Below are positions 11,791 to 22,659 of a DNA stretch of 64,000 bases, one piece after another; position 1 is the stretch's first letter; each line of letters starts with the position of its first letter. The stretch is from positions 2,790,001 to 2,854,000 of the forward strand of contig NZ_BSDP01000001.1 in assembly GCF_027925245.1 (NCBI RefSeq), written 5' to 3'. This DNA comes from Agromyces rhizosphaerae (GTDB lineage: Bacteria > Actinomycetota > Actinomycetes > Actinomycetales > Microbacteriaceae). The translations under genes were made by a program, and so were the position numbers. The notes under the pieces were generated by a model. It had not been told where the DNA came from. It made no database searches and saw nothing but the letters and a program-made list of their open reading frames with translations.

Positions 11791-12609
11791 TCAGGCCGAG
11801 GGCACCCCGAACAGCGTCGGCCACCAGGCGACCGCCAGCGGATACCCGATGAACGAGGCCATGTCGATGATCCAGTGCGCGATCACGAGCGGCATCGTGC
11901 GACCCCAGCGGGCGTAGCACCAGCCGAAGACGACGCCCATCGCGACGTTGCCGACGAACGGGCCGATGCCCTGGTACAGGTGGTACGTGCCGCGCAGCAG
12001 CGCGCTCGCGCCGATGATGCCCCAGGTGCCCCAGCCGAGCTCGCGCAGGCGCGTGAAGAGGTAGCCGACCACGATCACCTCCTCGACGAGCGCCGCGCGC
12101 AGCGCGGAGAGGACCAGGATCGGCACGGTCCACCAGAAGGTGTCGAGGGGGGACGGCACGACCGTGACGGTGATGCCGAGCGCGCGGCCGGCTGCGTAGA
12201 GCGCGAGGCCGGGCACGCCGATGACCGCGACCAGCGCGACGCCGCTGCCGAGGTCGCGCCACGGCCTGGTGAGGTCGAACCCGATGCGGCGGAAGGCGCT
12301 GCGGCCGGGCTGCCAGAGCAGGTAGAGCACGAGGGCGACCACGAAGAGGTCGAAGAACACGTCGAGGAACTGGTACGTGAAGTCGAGCCACTCGCGGTCG
12401 GAGCGCGAGGCGTTGATCGAGGCCGTCTGGTCGCCCAGGGGCGTCTCCGCGGTGAGGCGGGCCGTGATGGCGACGACGGAGTAGACGGCGGATGCCCCGA
12501 GGGACAGCCCGAGCACGATGACGAGCTCCCAGATCGTGCGTGAGTGGGACGCTTGTCCCACTGGGGCGGATCCAGTCGAACCGTTTGTCCACATGCCGTC
12601 GATCCCCAT
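11791..12609 (-). CDS. CPBP-family intramembrane metalloprotease
   Basis: This 272-aa polytopic membrane protein has the Abi/CPBP (Rce1-like) signature in its C-terminal half: EEVIVVGYLFTRL (EE...R motif), then LLRGTYHLYQG (R...H) and later IAHWIIDMAS. Expected activity is membrane proteolysis of an unknown substrate, with the two Glu and two His as catalytic or metal residues. About seven hydrophobic segments are visible. The start at 12609 gives the longest sensible product; an ATG at 12591 with GGGGAT upstream is an alternative. It is on the same strand as, and upstream of, the LuxR cassettes. The 173-bp gap to the next gene carries the phased repeats. Confidence 0.85.
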   Translation of the reverse strand: MGIDGMWTNGSTGSAPVGQASHSRTIWELVIVLGLSLGASAVYSVVAITARLTAETPLGDQTASINASRSDREWLDFTYQFLDVFFDLFVVALVLYLLWQPGRSAFRRIGFDLTRPWRDLGSGVALVAVIGVPGLALYAAGRALGITVTVVPSPLDTFWWTVPILVLSALRAALVEEVIVVGYLFTRLRELGWGTWGIIGASALLRGTYHLYQGIGPFVGNVAMGVVFGWCYARWGRTMPLVIAHWIIDMASFIGYPLAVAWWPTLFGVPSA

Positions 12610-12743
12610 TCCCTGCGATCAGCGCTCAAATGAGCATTTGTCGACTATTCGTTGCACGAGGGCCGCGAACGACGCTCGAATCGTGCGTCATTCGCAAAGA
12701 AACGCTTCGCTCGTTACTACTCGGTAACGAATTCCGCCTCAAG

Positions 12744-12772
12744 TTGGAACCACCCCCGAGCCGACTTAGAGT
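12744..12772 (+). promoter_or_regulatory. Promoter of the binding-protein gene
   Basis: TTGGAA (12744-12749) and TAGAGT (12767-12772) are separated by 17 bp in an unusually AT-rich gap, predicting a start near 12779 and an ~80-nt leader. The leader contains a hairpin (CCGGCGC 12791-12797 with GCGCCGG 12804-12810). The rest of 12610-12743 presumably includes the CPBP promoter on the other strand. Confidence 0.65.
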
Positions 12773-12859
12773 CTCTCTCATTGGTGTCGGCCGGCGCTCT
12801 CGGGCGCCGGTCGATCTTGTGGATACAACTACACCTTGCACCCCTGCACAGGAGGAAAT

Positions 12860-14641
12860 GTGAACATCAAGCGTGGGGCGGCTGGCGCAGCCGTCATCGC
12901 CGCGGGAGCACTCGTGCTCTCGGGCTGCTCGCTGCCGTATGAGTCGGAGGTCATCGAGGGAACCGAGATCACGGTTTCCTGGAATGACATCATCGACAAC
13001 TTCAACAGCAGCAGCACCTCGGGTAACAACATCGCGAACAGCAATGTGACCTACCTGACGACGGCGAGCTTCAACTACTACGACAACTCGCCCGAGCTGG
13101 TCCAGAACACGGACTTCGGCTCGTACGAGAAGACCAGCGACGACCCGCTGACCGTCGAGTACACCGTCAACGACAACATCGTCTGGTCGGACGGCACGCC
13201 GCTCGACGAGGCCGACCTGCTCCTGTCGTGGGCGTACATCTTCGCCGGCGTCACCGACGAGGAGGGCGCACCGCTCTTCAACTACGCGAACCCGCGCGCC
13301 GACCTCGCCAGCTCGCTGCCCGAGATCGACGACAACAAGCTCACCCTCGTCTACGACAAGGCCTACGTCGACTGGGAGACCCAGTACGGTGTCGGCTCGG
13401 TCGCGGCGCACGCGGCGGTCATGCTCGCGTACCCGGAGATCGAGGACCCGCAGGAGGCCAAGGACGCGCTCGTCGAGGCCATCCAGAACGGCGACTCCGA
13501 GTGGCTCGCCCCGGTCGCCGAGGCGTGGGAGGCGGACTTCCAGTCGGCCAACACCCCCGAGTCGGAGCTCGTGACCCTCTCGTACGGCCCCTACATCGTG
13601 GAGGAGCTCGTCGAGGAGGACTACGTCACCCTCGTCGCGAACGAGGAATTCGCCTGGGGCCCCTCGCCCAAGTACGAGCGGATCACCATCCGCCAGATCG
13701 CGGACCCGACCGCTCAGGTGCAGTCGCTCCAGAACGGTGACGTCCAGGTCGCTTCGGGCCAGCCCACGCCGGACGTGCTGCAGCTCGTCCAGGAGACCGA
13801 GACCGCTGACTACCACACCAGCGACGAGGCCACCTACGAGCACGTCGACCTGACCTTCAACAACGGTGGTCCGTTCGACCCGGCGACCTACGGTGGCGAC
13901 GAGGAGACCGCGAAGGCCGTTCGCATCGCGTTCCTCAAGACCATCCCGCGTAACGAGATCCTCGAGAAGCTCATCCACCCGCTCAACCCGAACGCGGTCG
14001 TGCGCAACTCGATCCTCCAGATCCCGGGCTCGCCGATGTACGACCCGATCGTCGAGGAGAACGGCTCGGCCGAGTACGCCGAGGTCGACATCGAGGGCGC
14101 CAAGGCGCTGCTCGAGGAGGCCGGTGTCGAGACCCCGGTCGAGGTCAAGTTCTGGTACCCCGAGGGCAACGAGCGTCGTGCCGCCGAGTACGAGCTCATC
14201 GCCACCTCGGCCGCCCTCGCCGGCTTCGACGTGACCGACGACTCCGAGCCCAACTGGGAGTTCACCGACACCGCCGCCAACCCGACGAACCCGCACGACG
14301 CGGTCATCTTCGCCTGGGCGTCGACGAGCCTCGCGCTCACCGGTACCGACCAGTACCTCGGTTCGGGCCAGCCGTCGAACTTCGGTGGCTACTCGAACGA
14401 GATCGTCGACACGCGTCTCGCCGACCTCGAGACCGAGCTCGACGTGGACGAGCAGATCGCGATCCAGCTGGACGTGGAGAAGGAGCTGTGGGCTGACGGC
14501 TACGGCATCACCATCTTCCAGTTCCCCGGTCTGACGGCATGGGACAAGGGTGTCGAGGGCATCGCCCCCGCTCCGCTGGCCCCGTACTACTTCTGGAACT
14601 TCTGGGAGTGGGCGCCGACTGACGGTGCGACCGCCGAGTAA
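12860..14641 (+). CDS. ABC transporter substrate-binding lipoprotein, peptide type (family 5)
   Basis: This 593-aa extracytoplasmic solute receptor is of the OppA/DppA (SBP_bac_5) class. The N-terminus is a lipoprotein signal with lipobox LSGC and lipidated Cys23. The mature part has family 5 features, such as VNDNIVWSDGTPLDEADLLLSW and a region before the C-terminus that follows oligopeptide-binding folds. The frame opens at an ATG at 12836, but GTG 12860 right after AGGAGGAAAT fits the signal peptide. Downstream come two permeases and a double ATPase, so it is the receptor of a peptide/nickel-type importer. The actual ligand is not known. Base composition is less GC-rich than its neighbours (frequent GGT, ACG and AAC codons), as in highly expressed genes. 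Confidence 0.92.
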   Translation: MNIKRGAAGAAVIAAGALVLSGCSLPYESEVIEGTEITVSWNDIIDNFNSSSTSGNNIANSNVTYLTTASFNYYDNSPELVQNTDFGSYEKTSDDPLTVEYTVNDNIVWSDGTPLDEADLLLSWAYIFAGVTDEEGAPLFNYANPRADLASSLPEIDDNKLTLVYDKAYVDWETQYGVGSVAAHAAVMLAYPEIEDPQEAKDALVEAIQNGDSEWLAPVAEAWEADFQSANTPESELVTLSYGPYIVEELVEEDYVTLVANEEFAWGPSPKYERITIRQIADPTAQVQSLQNGDVQVASGQPTPDVLQLVQETETADYHTSDEATYEHVDLTFNNGGPFDPATYGGDEETAKAVRIAFLKTIPRNEILEKLIHPLNPNAVVRNSILQIPGSPMYDPIVEENGSAEYAEVDIEGAKALLEEAGVETPVEVKFWYPEGNERRAAEYELIATSAALAGFDVTDDSEPNWEFTDTAANPTNPHDAVIFAWASTSLALTGTDQYLGSGQPSNFGGYSNEIVDTRLADLETELDVDEQIAIQLDVEKELWADGYGITIFQFPGLTAWDKGVEGIAPAPLAPYYFWNFWEWAPTDGATAE

Positions 14642-14658
14642 TACGGCTATCGCCTCAC

Positions 14659-14697
14659 CCGGTGGGCCGGATGCGACCTCCGCATCCGGCCCACCGG
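14659..14697 (+). terminator. 17-bp perfect stem after binding-protein gene
   Basis: Bases 14659-14675 pair without mismatch with 14681-14697 around the loop ACCTC. No T-tract follows. In binding-protein operons such a stem often stops most transcripts or protects the 3' end of the receptor mRNA. Here a separate promoter follows, which fits independent expression of receptor and permease. Confidence 0.75.
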
Positions 14698-14721
14698 CCT
14701 GATCCCGGCGGGCGGGTGAAG

Positions 14722-14749
14722 TTGCATCCCAGCTTGCCCCGCCTATACT
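14722..14749 (+). promoter_or_regulatory. Promoter of the permease operon
   Basis: TTGCAT (14722-14727) and a near-consensus TATACT (14744-14749) with a 16-bp spacer predict transcription from about 14756, 83 nt before the permease start. Confidence 0.7.
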
Positions 14750-14838
14750 GACCTCTTCGAACCGGCAGCGGCCCACCCGGCCGCCGCTCCCGAGGGGTGT
14801 CGCCGGGTCTCGTGCCGAACCACCCGTAAGGACCCCCG

Positions 14839-16386
14839 GTGTTCTCCTTCGTCGCCAGGCGACTCGTCGCCACCCTGCTCGTCCTGCTCGTCGCGTCATA
14901 CGTCGTGTACGTGCTCACCGCCGTCTCGGGCGACCCGCTCGCCGAGCTGCGCGGAAGCCGCGACCCCGACGCGCAGGCCAAGATCGCGGACCTCGCGAAC
15001 AAGCTCGACCTCGACACCCCGCCCGTGCTGCGCTACTTCGCCTGGCTCGGCGGCGCCGCAGGCTGCCTCGTCGGCAACTGCGACCTCGGCATCTCCGTCG
15101 CGCGCGGTGAGGCCCCCGTCACCGAGGTCATCATGACCGCGATGGGCTCGACCCTCCAGCTGGTCACCGCCGCGACCGTCCTCGCCATCCTCTTCGGCAT
15201 CGCGATCGGCATGACGACCGCGCTGCGCCAGTACAGCGGATACGACTACACCGTCACGTTCGCGACCTTCGTCTTCTACTCGCTGCCCGTCTTCTGGGTC
15301 GCGGTGCTCCTCAAGCAGTACGGCGGTATCGCCTTCAACCAGTTCCTCGGCGATCCGGTGATCCCGTGGTGGTTCATCCCCATATTCGGACTCATCACCG
15401 GCTTCATCCTGATGTCCATCGTCGGCGGCGGACTCGCCACGAGGATCAAGACGTTCGTGTTCACGGGCCTCGCAGGAGCAGCGCTGCTCCTCGTGCTCGA
15501 CGTCACGGGCTGGTTCTCGGAGCCGTCGATCGGCATCGCCGGCATCATCCTGTTCTCGACCGCCAACGCCCTCATCGTGGCGAGCCTCACGACCGGTCTC
15601 CGCGACCGGCCCGCGCTCATCGCGTTCGGGCTCGCCGCCGTGGTGGCGCCCGTCGCACTCTGGTTCCCCTTCCAGTTCCTCTTCTTCTACGGGAACGCGT
15701 GGTGGACCATCGCGCTCGTGGCGATCATCCTCGTCGCGGTCGGCGCGCTCGTCGGATTCGTCTTCGGCGGTGACCGCAAGGCGAACCTCGCGCGCGTCGT
15801 GGGGCTCGCGGCGGGCCTCGGCACGATCCCGCTGGTGGCCGACCAGATGTTCCAGCGCTGGGCGACCTACGAGCAGATCATCCCGCTCTCGAGCGGCGTC
15901 ATCTCCACGATCGGTGCGTCCACCCCGGCCATCGACCGGCGCGACGACTACTGGCTGCAGATGCTCGACTCGATGACGCACCTGATCCTGCCGACCATGA
16001 CCCTGATGCTCATCTCGCTCGCGGCGTACACCCGGTACTCGCGCGCCAGCCTGCTCGAGGTCATGAACCAGGACTACGTGCGCACCGCGCGCGCCAAGGG
16101 CCTCTCGGAGCGCGTCGTCGTGATGCGCCACGCGTTCCGCAACGCCATGATCCCGATCGCGACGATCATCGCGTTCGAGTTCGGCGGCCTGATCGGCGGC
16201 GCGGTCATCACCGAGACGGTGTTCGCGTGGAAGGGCATGGGAGCAGTGTTCTCCGATGCGCTCGAACACACGGACGTCAACCTGATGATGGGCTTCTTCC
16301 TCGTCACGGGCGTGCTGGCCGTCGTCTTCAACATCATCGCCGACCTCTTGTACTCGGCACTCGATCCGCGAATCCGGGTGAGCTGA
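14839..16386 (+). CDS. ABC transporter permease, DppB/OppB type
   Basis: This 515-aa inner-membrane permease has the OppB-like N-terminal span (FSFVARRLVATLLVLLVASYVVYV) and the C-terminal BPD_transp_1 region. The EAA coupling loop lies around YVRTARAKGLSERVVVMRHAFRNAMIPI. It is longer than usual for OppB (about 310-340 aa) because of extra hydrophobic segments in the middle (roughly residues 170-330). That longer form occurs in some actinobacterial transporters. Start is GTG 14839 after GTAAGGACCCCCG. It ends 1 bp before the next permease, so the pair is co-translated. Confidence 0.9.
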   Translation: MFSFVARRLVATLLVLLVASYVVYVLTAVSGDPLAELRGSRDPDAQAKIADLANKLDLDTPPVLRYFAWLGGAAGCLVGNCDLGISVARGEAPVTEVIMTAMGSTLQLVTAATVLAILFGIAIGMTTALRQYSGYDYTVTFATFVFYSLPVFWVAVLLKQYGGIAFNQFLGDPVIPWWFIPIFGLITGFILMSIVGGGLATRIKTFVFTGLAGAALLLVLDVTGWFSEPSIGIAGIILFSTANALIVASLTTGLRDRPALIAFGLAAVVAPVALWFPFQFLFFYGNAWWTIALVAIILVAVGALVGFVFGGDRKANLARVVGLAAGLGTIPLVADQMFQRWATYEQIIPLSSGVISTIGASTPAIDRRDDYWLQMLDSMTHLILPTMTLMLISLAAYTRYSRASLLEVMNQDYVRTARAKGLSERVVVMRHAFRNAMIPIATIIAFEFGGLIGGAVITETVFAWKGMGAVFSDALEHTDVNLMMGFFLVTGVLAVVFNIIADLLYSALDPRIRVS

Positions 16387-16387
16387 C

Positions 16388-17584
16388 ATGACCGACCCCA
16401 AGAACACCGCAACGGCCACGGACGAGTCCCGCGGCAGCGAGATCAGCATCGAGCAGCGGCAGGTCGCCGGGCTCAGCCAGGGCGCCATCGTGCGCCGCCG
16501 GTTCTTCCAGCACCGCGGCGCGGTCGTCTCGCTGATCGCGTTCGGCCTCCTCGTCCTGTTCGCCTTCAGTTCCGTCGGCACCGTCATCGGCGGCAGCGGC
16601 GAATACGCGGTCGACACGAGCACCGGCACCCTCGGCATCGACGGCTTCCGCATCGCCGGCTGGTGGGACAAGGACTGGTGGACCCGCTACCCGATCGTGA
16701 ACTCGGGCCACCCGACGCTCCAGCTCTGGCCGTTCCAGATCGGTGAGCACCCGTTCGGACAGGACGACCTCGGCAAGGACATGTTCGCCCGCGTCATGCG
16801 CGGCACCCAGCAGTCGCTGATCGTCGTCTTCCTCGCCGGCATCATCGCGACCGTCATCGGCGTCGTGGTCGGCGCGGTCTCGGGCTTCTTCCGCGGTCGC
16901 GTGGACTCGCTGCTCATGCGCTTCACCGACGTCGTCATCATCATCCCGATCCTCGTCCTCGGCGCGGTGCTCGCGCGCACCCTCGGCGGTGACGCGATCA
17001 CGATCGGCGTGCTGCTCGGCGCGATCGCCTGGACCGGCCTCGCACGTCTCGTGCGCGCCGAGTTCCTGGCCCTGCGCGAACGCGAGTTCGTCGACGCCGC
17101 CCGCGTCGCGGGCGCGAGCAACGGCCGCATCATCTTCAAGCACATCCTGCCGAACACCGTCGGCGTGATCGTGGTGAACTCGACGCTGCTCATGAGCGCC
17201 GCGATCCTGATCGAGGTGTCGCTGAGCTTCCTCGGCTTCGGCATCACGAACCCGGACATCTCACTGGGTCAGCTGATCAACCAGTACCGTGGCGCGTTCA
17301 CCACGCGGCCGTGGCTGTTCTGGTGGCCGGGCATCTTCATCATCATCATCGCCCTCTGCATCAACTTCGTCGGCGACGGCCTCCGCGACGCCTTCGACCC
17401 GCGCCAGAAGCGCGTGCCGAACTTCAACGGGCCGATGTCGGAGCTGCGCCGCTGGTGGGCGCAGCGCGGCGCGGACCGCACCGGTGCCGTCGCTCCCGGC
17501 GGTGCGGCCGACGGCATGTCGGCGACCGGCGCGCCCACGTCCGGTGGGCCGACCGGCCGCGGGTCGGCGGCCGAAGACCGGTGA
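16388..17584 (+). CDS. ABC transporter permease, DppC/OppC type
   Basis: This 398-aa partner permease has a cytoplasmic N-terminus with the OppC_N-like segment (IVRRRFFQHRGAVVSLIAFG) and a periplasmic loop. The core has the EAA loop EFVDAARVAGASNGRIIFKHILPN and final spans ending near GDGLRDAFDPRQK. A Gly/Ala/Thr-rich tail follows (about the last 45 residues). ATG 16388 lies just after the previous stop. The transporter ATPase is not directly next: an antisense gene occupies 17596-18195. Confidence 0.92.
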   Translation: MTDPKNTATATDESRGSEISIEQRQVAGLSQGAIVRRRFFQHRGAVVSLIAFGLLVLFAFSSVGTVIGGSGEYAVDTSTGTLGIDGFRIAGWWDKDWWTRYPIVNSGHPTLQLWPFQIGEHPFGQDDLGKDMFARVMRGTQQSLIVVFLAGIIATVIGVVVGAVSGFFRGRVDSLLMRFTDVVIIIPILVLGAVLARTLGGDAITIGVLLGAIAWTGLARLVRAEFLALREREFVDAARVAGASNGRIIFKHILPNTVGVIVVNSTLLMSAAILIEVSLSFLGFGITNPDISLGQLINQYRGAFTTRPWLFWWPGIFIIIIALCINFVGDGLRDAFDPRQKRVPNFNGPMSELRRWWAQRGADRTGAVAPGGAADGMSATGAPTSGGPTGRGSAAEDR

Positions 17585-17595
17585 TCTCGATGCGG

Positions 17596-18195
17596 CTAGA
17601 CCACGACGCCCAGCACGGTCGCGAGGATGAGCACCGCGAATCCCGCGATCGTGGCGACGTGCACCGTCACGTCGCGGGGGCTGCCGTCGTCGACCAGCCG
17701 GTCGCTGTCGCGCAGTTCCTCCCAGCGGCGGCGCACCAGGTAGGCCGCCGCGCCGGAGTCGCTCGACACGAGGTCGCCGGGTCGCACCGTGCCGGCCACG
17801 TAGCTCGACTCGGGCAGGTGCGTGCCCTGCTCGCGCGACGCGAAGAGCAGGGAGTAGCGGCCGGGTGCGGGTGCCGCCCAGGCGCTCACCTTGCCGTGCG
17901 TCGTGTCGAGCATGAGCGCGTAGCGCGTATCGATACGGCGGATCTGGCCCCACGGCACGCGTGTGGTGCGGAAGACGTTCGCGATGGCCACGCCGTCGTC
18001 GTCGATGCGCACCGACGGGCGCCAGTAGGCCGCCCAGGCGGCGTACGCGAGCAGCGCAAGCATGGGCGCGAAGGCGACGAAGTCGCCGGGCGCGCCCATG
18101 AACGCGGCGACCGCGCCGATGCCGCAGGCAACGAACACGGCTCCCGCGAGCCATCGACCGAACCGGGGGCGGAAGACATGTACCTCGGACACCAC
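17596..18195 (-). CDS. PH-domain-like membrane protein, antisense inside the importer locus
   Basis: This 199-aa protein has two N-terminal membrane spans (WLAGAVFVACGIGAVAAF; FAPMLALLAYAAWAAYW) and then a bacterial PH-like beta domain (VRIDDDGVAIANVFRTTRVPWGQI is typical). A C-terminal span (IAGFAVLILATVLGVVV) closes it. The function of this family is not established. The GTG at 18195 is taken as start because the upstream frame is Arg/Pro noise; no clear ribosome site is seen. It faces the permease end-to-end (11 bp) and is divergent from the ATPase gene (47 bp), splitting the importer operon. Confidence 0.75.
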   Translation of the reverse strand: MVSEVHVFRPRFGRWLAGAVFVACGIGAVAAFMGAPGDFVAFAPMLALLAYAAWAAYWRPSVRIDDDGVAIANVFRTTRVPWGQIRRIDTRYALMLDTTHGKVSAWAAPAPGRYSLLFASREQGTHLPESSYVAGTVRPGDLVSSDSGAAAYLVRRRWEELRDSDRLVDDGSPRDVTVHVATIAGFAVLILATVLGVVV

Positions 18196-18242
18196 ACCAT
18201 CGTCGCAGATGCGATGCGAACCATCCCGAAAGGCCACCTCCA

Positions 18243-19913
<1,671 letters not shown>

Positions 19914-19932
19914 GCGCTCCACCGCCCCCGAG

Positions 19933-22659
19933 GTGACGAGGCCACGAGCACGGCGGCGCGGGAACGCGCGGTTCCTCCTGGCGCGCGCCCGCGCCGCCCT
20001 CCCGGCACTCGTCGCGCTCGCGGTCACGACCGCGGTCGCCGCGGCGACCCTCGCCGGCCTCGTGGGCGCGATCGCCGTCGTGGAGTCGCGCGCCGCACTG
20101 GCGGCCGTCGCCGCGGCGCCGGGTGACGGCGACCGCGTGGTCGTGCGGCCCGAGTCGGGCGACCCCACCGACGCCGTACCCGCGGTGCGCGACGCGCTCG
20201 GGTCGCTCGGCGCGCCGGGTGCCCTCGCGATCGAGGTCGACGGCCGCACGCTGGTGCTGACGCCCGACCCCGCACGCTTCACGGCCGGTGCCGCGGCCGC
20301 CCTCGCGGGCGGGCTCGCCGATCTCGACGATGCGGTTGCCGACGCCGGCGGCCCCGAGGTGCAGGCGTCGGGCGGGCTGCGCCGCACCCTCGTCGACCTG
20401 CTGCCCGGCCTCGAGTCCAGGCGCGGACCGACCGCGGTCGCCGTCGGCATCACCGGGCTCGTGGCCGCGGTCGCGGTCGCAGCGGTCGCGCTCGAGGTCG
20501 TGCGCGTGCGCACCATCGAGACGCGCCTGCAGCGTGCTCGCGGCGCGTCGCGCCGGCGACTCGTGGGCATAGCCGCATCCGAGGCCGCCGTGGTGGCGGC
20601 GACCGGGGCGATCGCGGGCGGGCTCGCCGGCACGCTCGTCGCGGCGCTCGCCGGTGTCGTCGCGGTCGGGGCCTGGCCGGCGGTCGCCGTGGGCGCGGCC
20701 GTCGTGCTCGTCGCGGTTGCCGCGGTGGTGATCGGCACGTTCCGCGGCGCCGACCGCACCTCGGCGCGGACCGACGGCACCGCGCTGATCGGCACGGCCG
20801 TGCTCGTCGCGATCGTCACGGGCGTCGCCGTCTGGCAGTTCGCCCAGGCGGGCAGCGCCGTGGTCGTTCGCGGCGACGGCTCGCGAGGCGTCGACCCGAT
20901 CGTCGCGATCGCTCCCGCGCTGGTGCTCGCCCTGGCGGGCCTCGTCGCCGTCGCCGTTGCCGCGCCCGTCGCGCGCGTGATTGCCGCGGCGTTCACGGGT
21001 GCACGCGGTGCGAGCCCCGTCACCCCGTTCCGTCTCGCCTCGCGCAGGCCGGCCCGCCACGCCGTCACCATCGCCGTCGTCCTGCTCGCCGCCGGCGCCG
21101 TGACGCTCGCGGTCGCGTACCGCGGCAGCATCGAGGCACTCGGCGCGGCGCCCGAGGACGTGCGCGTCGGCGCCGACGTGCGCGTGGAGCTGCCCGATGG
21201 GGTGTCCGCAGCGGACATCGCCGACGTCGCAGGCGCCGACGCGGCCATGGCGGTGCGCCCGCTCGAGGTGCGGGGGAGCGACGGCACCATCCCCGTGCTG
21301 CCCGTCCAGGCGGCGCAGCTCGCCGACGTGCTCGCCGACGCCGACGGCACGATCGACCCGCAGGCCCTCGCGGAGGCGCTGGGCCAGGGCGGCGACGGTC
21401 CCGCTGGCATCGCGCTCCCGGCGGGCATCCGGTCGTTCACGGTCGAGCTGCACGTACCCGAGGGGGAGTACCAGCAGTCCGACGGGTCGACCTTCACCGG
21501 CCCGCCGCCCGGCATGACGGCGGGCTTCGTCCTGGCCGACGCCGAGGGGCGGTTCGCGCAGTTGGCCGCGACCAACGTGGAGATCACGGAGCTCGAGGGG
21601 TCCGATGTCGGCCAGCTGGTCGAGTTCGAGAACCTCATGGATTCGACGACCGAGCTCGAACTGCCCGACGGCGGCCCGTGGACGATCGTGGAGCTGCGCG
21701 TGGGCCACGCCGAGGAGTACGGGATCGGGGCTCCCGCGGGGGCACCCGTGGACCTCGTGGTGCGTGCCGACGGGCAGCCGGTCGATCTCACCCCGCTCGA
21801 GCTCGCAGCCGGCGGCGACGGGTCGATCCAGGAGTTCGGCGACGGCATCCGCGTGGGCGTGCCGTCGCCCTCCGGTCCGTCGACCGAGGCGGTGCGCGCG
21901 GTGCCCGCCGGCGCGCCCACGCGCGTGCCCGCGGTGTTCACCGAGCAGGTCGCCGCAGAGCTGGGCGCCGACGTCGGCGACGAGCTCTCGCTGCGCATCC
22001 CGACCATGAACGCCACGATCGACTTCGAGGTCGCCGACGTCATCCGGCTGCTGCCCGGCGCTCCCGACGGACAGGGCATCCTCACCGACCTGGTCACCGC
22101 GTCGCTCTCGGCAGCGGTTCCGCTCGAGCCGACCGAGGTCTGGTTCGGCACGACGGATGCGGCGGAGGTCGCGCTCGCGGTCGAGGAGGCGTTCCCCGCG
22201 GCATCCGTCGACGCCGCCGACCCCCTCGCGGCCGCCGACGCCGAGCGCACCGCCGTCGCGTTCGTGCTCGCGGCCGCCGCCGCGACCGTGCTCGCCCTCG
22301 TCGTGCTCGTGCTGCGCCGCACGCGCACCCGCCAGGACACGCGCGAGCTCGCCGTGCTCGCGGTGCTCGGCCTCGGCCGGCGCGGCGCTGCCCGCGTGCG
22401 CACGCTCGAGGAGGTCTCCACGCTCGTGCTGGGCGCCGTCGGCGGCGTCGCGGCGGGCCTCGCGACCGCGTGGGTCGTCGTGCCCGCGCTCGTGCGGGGC
22501 GCGTACGTCGACCTGCCGGCGACGTTCCCGGTCGTGCTCGAGTTCGACCTCGTGGTGCTCGGTGTCGCGGTCGGCGCGCTGCTGGCCGCGAGCATCCTGA
22601 TCGCCGCGACCGTGCGCGCCCCCGCCGCACTCGCCCCCGTGCTCCGGGAGGACGAATGA
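19933..22659 (+). CDS. FtsX-like ABC transporter permease (first)
   Basis: This 908-aa membrane protein has an N-terminal span (ALVALAVTTAVAAATLAGLVG), an extracellular domain and a central block of several spans (about 175-400). A second large extracellular domain (about 410-740) is followed by a C-terminal FtsX-like span set (FVLAAAAATVLALVVLVLRRTRTRQDTRELAVLAVLG). This is the layout of MacB/LolC-type exporters that move lipoproteins, peptides or lipids by mechanotransmission. Start is GTG 19933, 19 bp after the importer ATPase; its stop overlaps the next ATG by 4 bp. The cargo is unknown. Confidence 0.85.
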   Translation: MTRPRARRRGNARFLLARARAALPALVALAVTTAVAAATLAGLVGAIAVVESRAALAAVAAAPGDGDRVVVRPESGDPTDAVPAVRDALGSLGAPGALAIEVDGRTLVLTPDPARFTAGAAAALAGGLADLDDAVADAGGPEVQASGGLRRTLVDLLPGLESRRGPTAVAVGITGLVAAVAVAAVALEVVRVRTIETRLQRARGASRRRLVGIAASEAAVVAATGAIAGGLAGTLVAALAGVVAVGAWPAVAVGAAVVLVAVAAVVIGTFRGADRTSARTDGTALIGTAVLVAIVTGVAVWQFAQAGSAVVVRGDGSRGVDPIVAIAPALVLALAGLVAVAVAAPVARVIAAAFTGARGASPVTPFRLASRRPARHAVTIAVVLLAAGAVTLAVAYRGSIEALGAAPEDVRVGADVRVELPDGVSAADIADVAGADAAMAVRPLEVRGSDGTIPVLPVQAAQLADVLADADGTIDPQALAEALGQGGDGPAGIALPAGIRSFTVELHVPEGEYQQSDGSTFTGPPPGMTAGFVLADAEGRFAQLAATNVEITELEGSDVGQLVEFENLMDSTTELELPDGGPWTIVELRVGHAEEYGIGAPAGAPVDLVVRADGQPVDLTPLELAAGGDGSIQEFGDGIRVGVPSPSGPSTEAVRAVPAGAPTRVPAVFTEQVAAELGADVGDELSLRIPTMNATIDFEVADVIRLLPGAPDGQGILTDLVTASLSAAVPLEPTEVWFGTTDAAEVALAVEEAFPAASVDAADPLAAADAERTAVAFVLAAAAATVLALVVLVLRRTRTRQDTRELAVLAVLGLGRRGAARVRTLEEVSTLVLGAVGGVAAGLATAWVVVPALVRGAYVDLPATFPVVLEFDLVVLGVAVGALLAASILIAATVRAPAALAPVLREDE

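Noticed and set aside
14659..14697. Classical rho-independent terminator
   Set aside because: The stem is excellent but no T-tract follows. It is listed as a terminator-like or mRNA-stabilising hairpin only.
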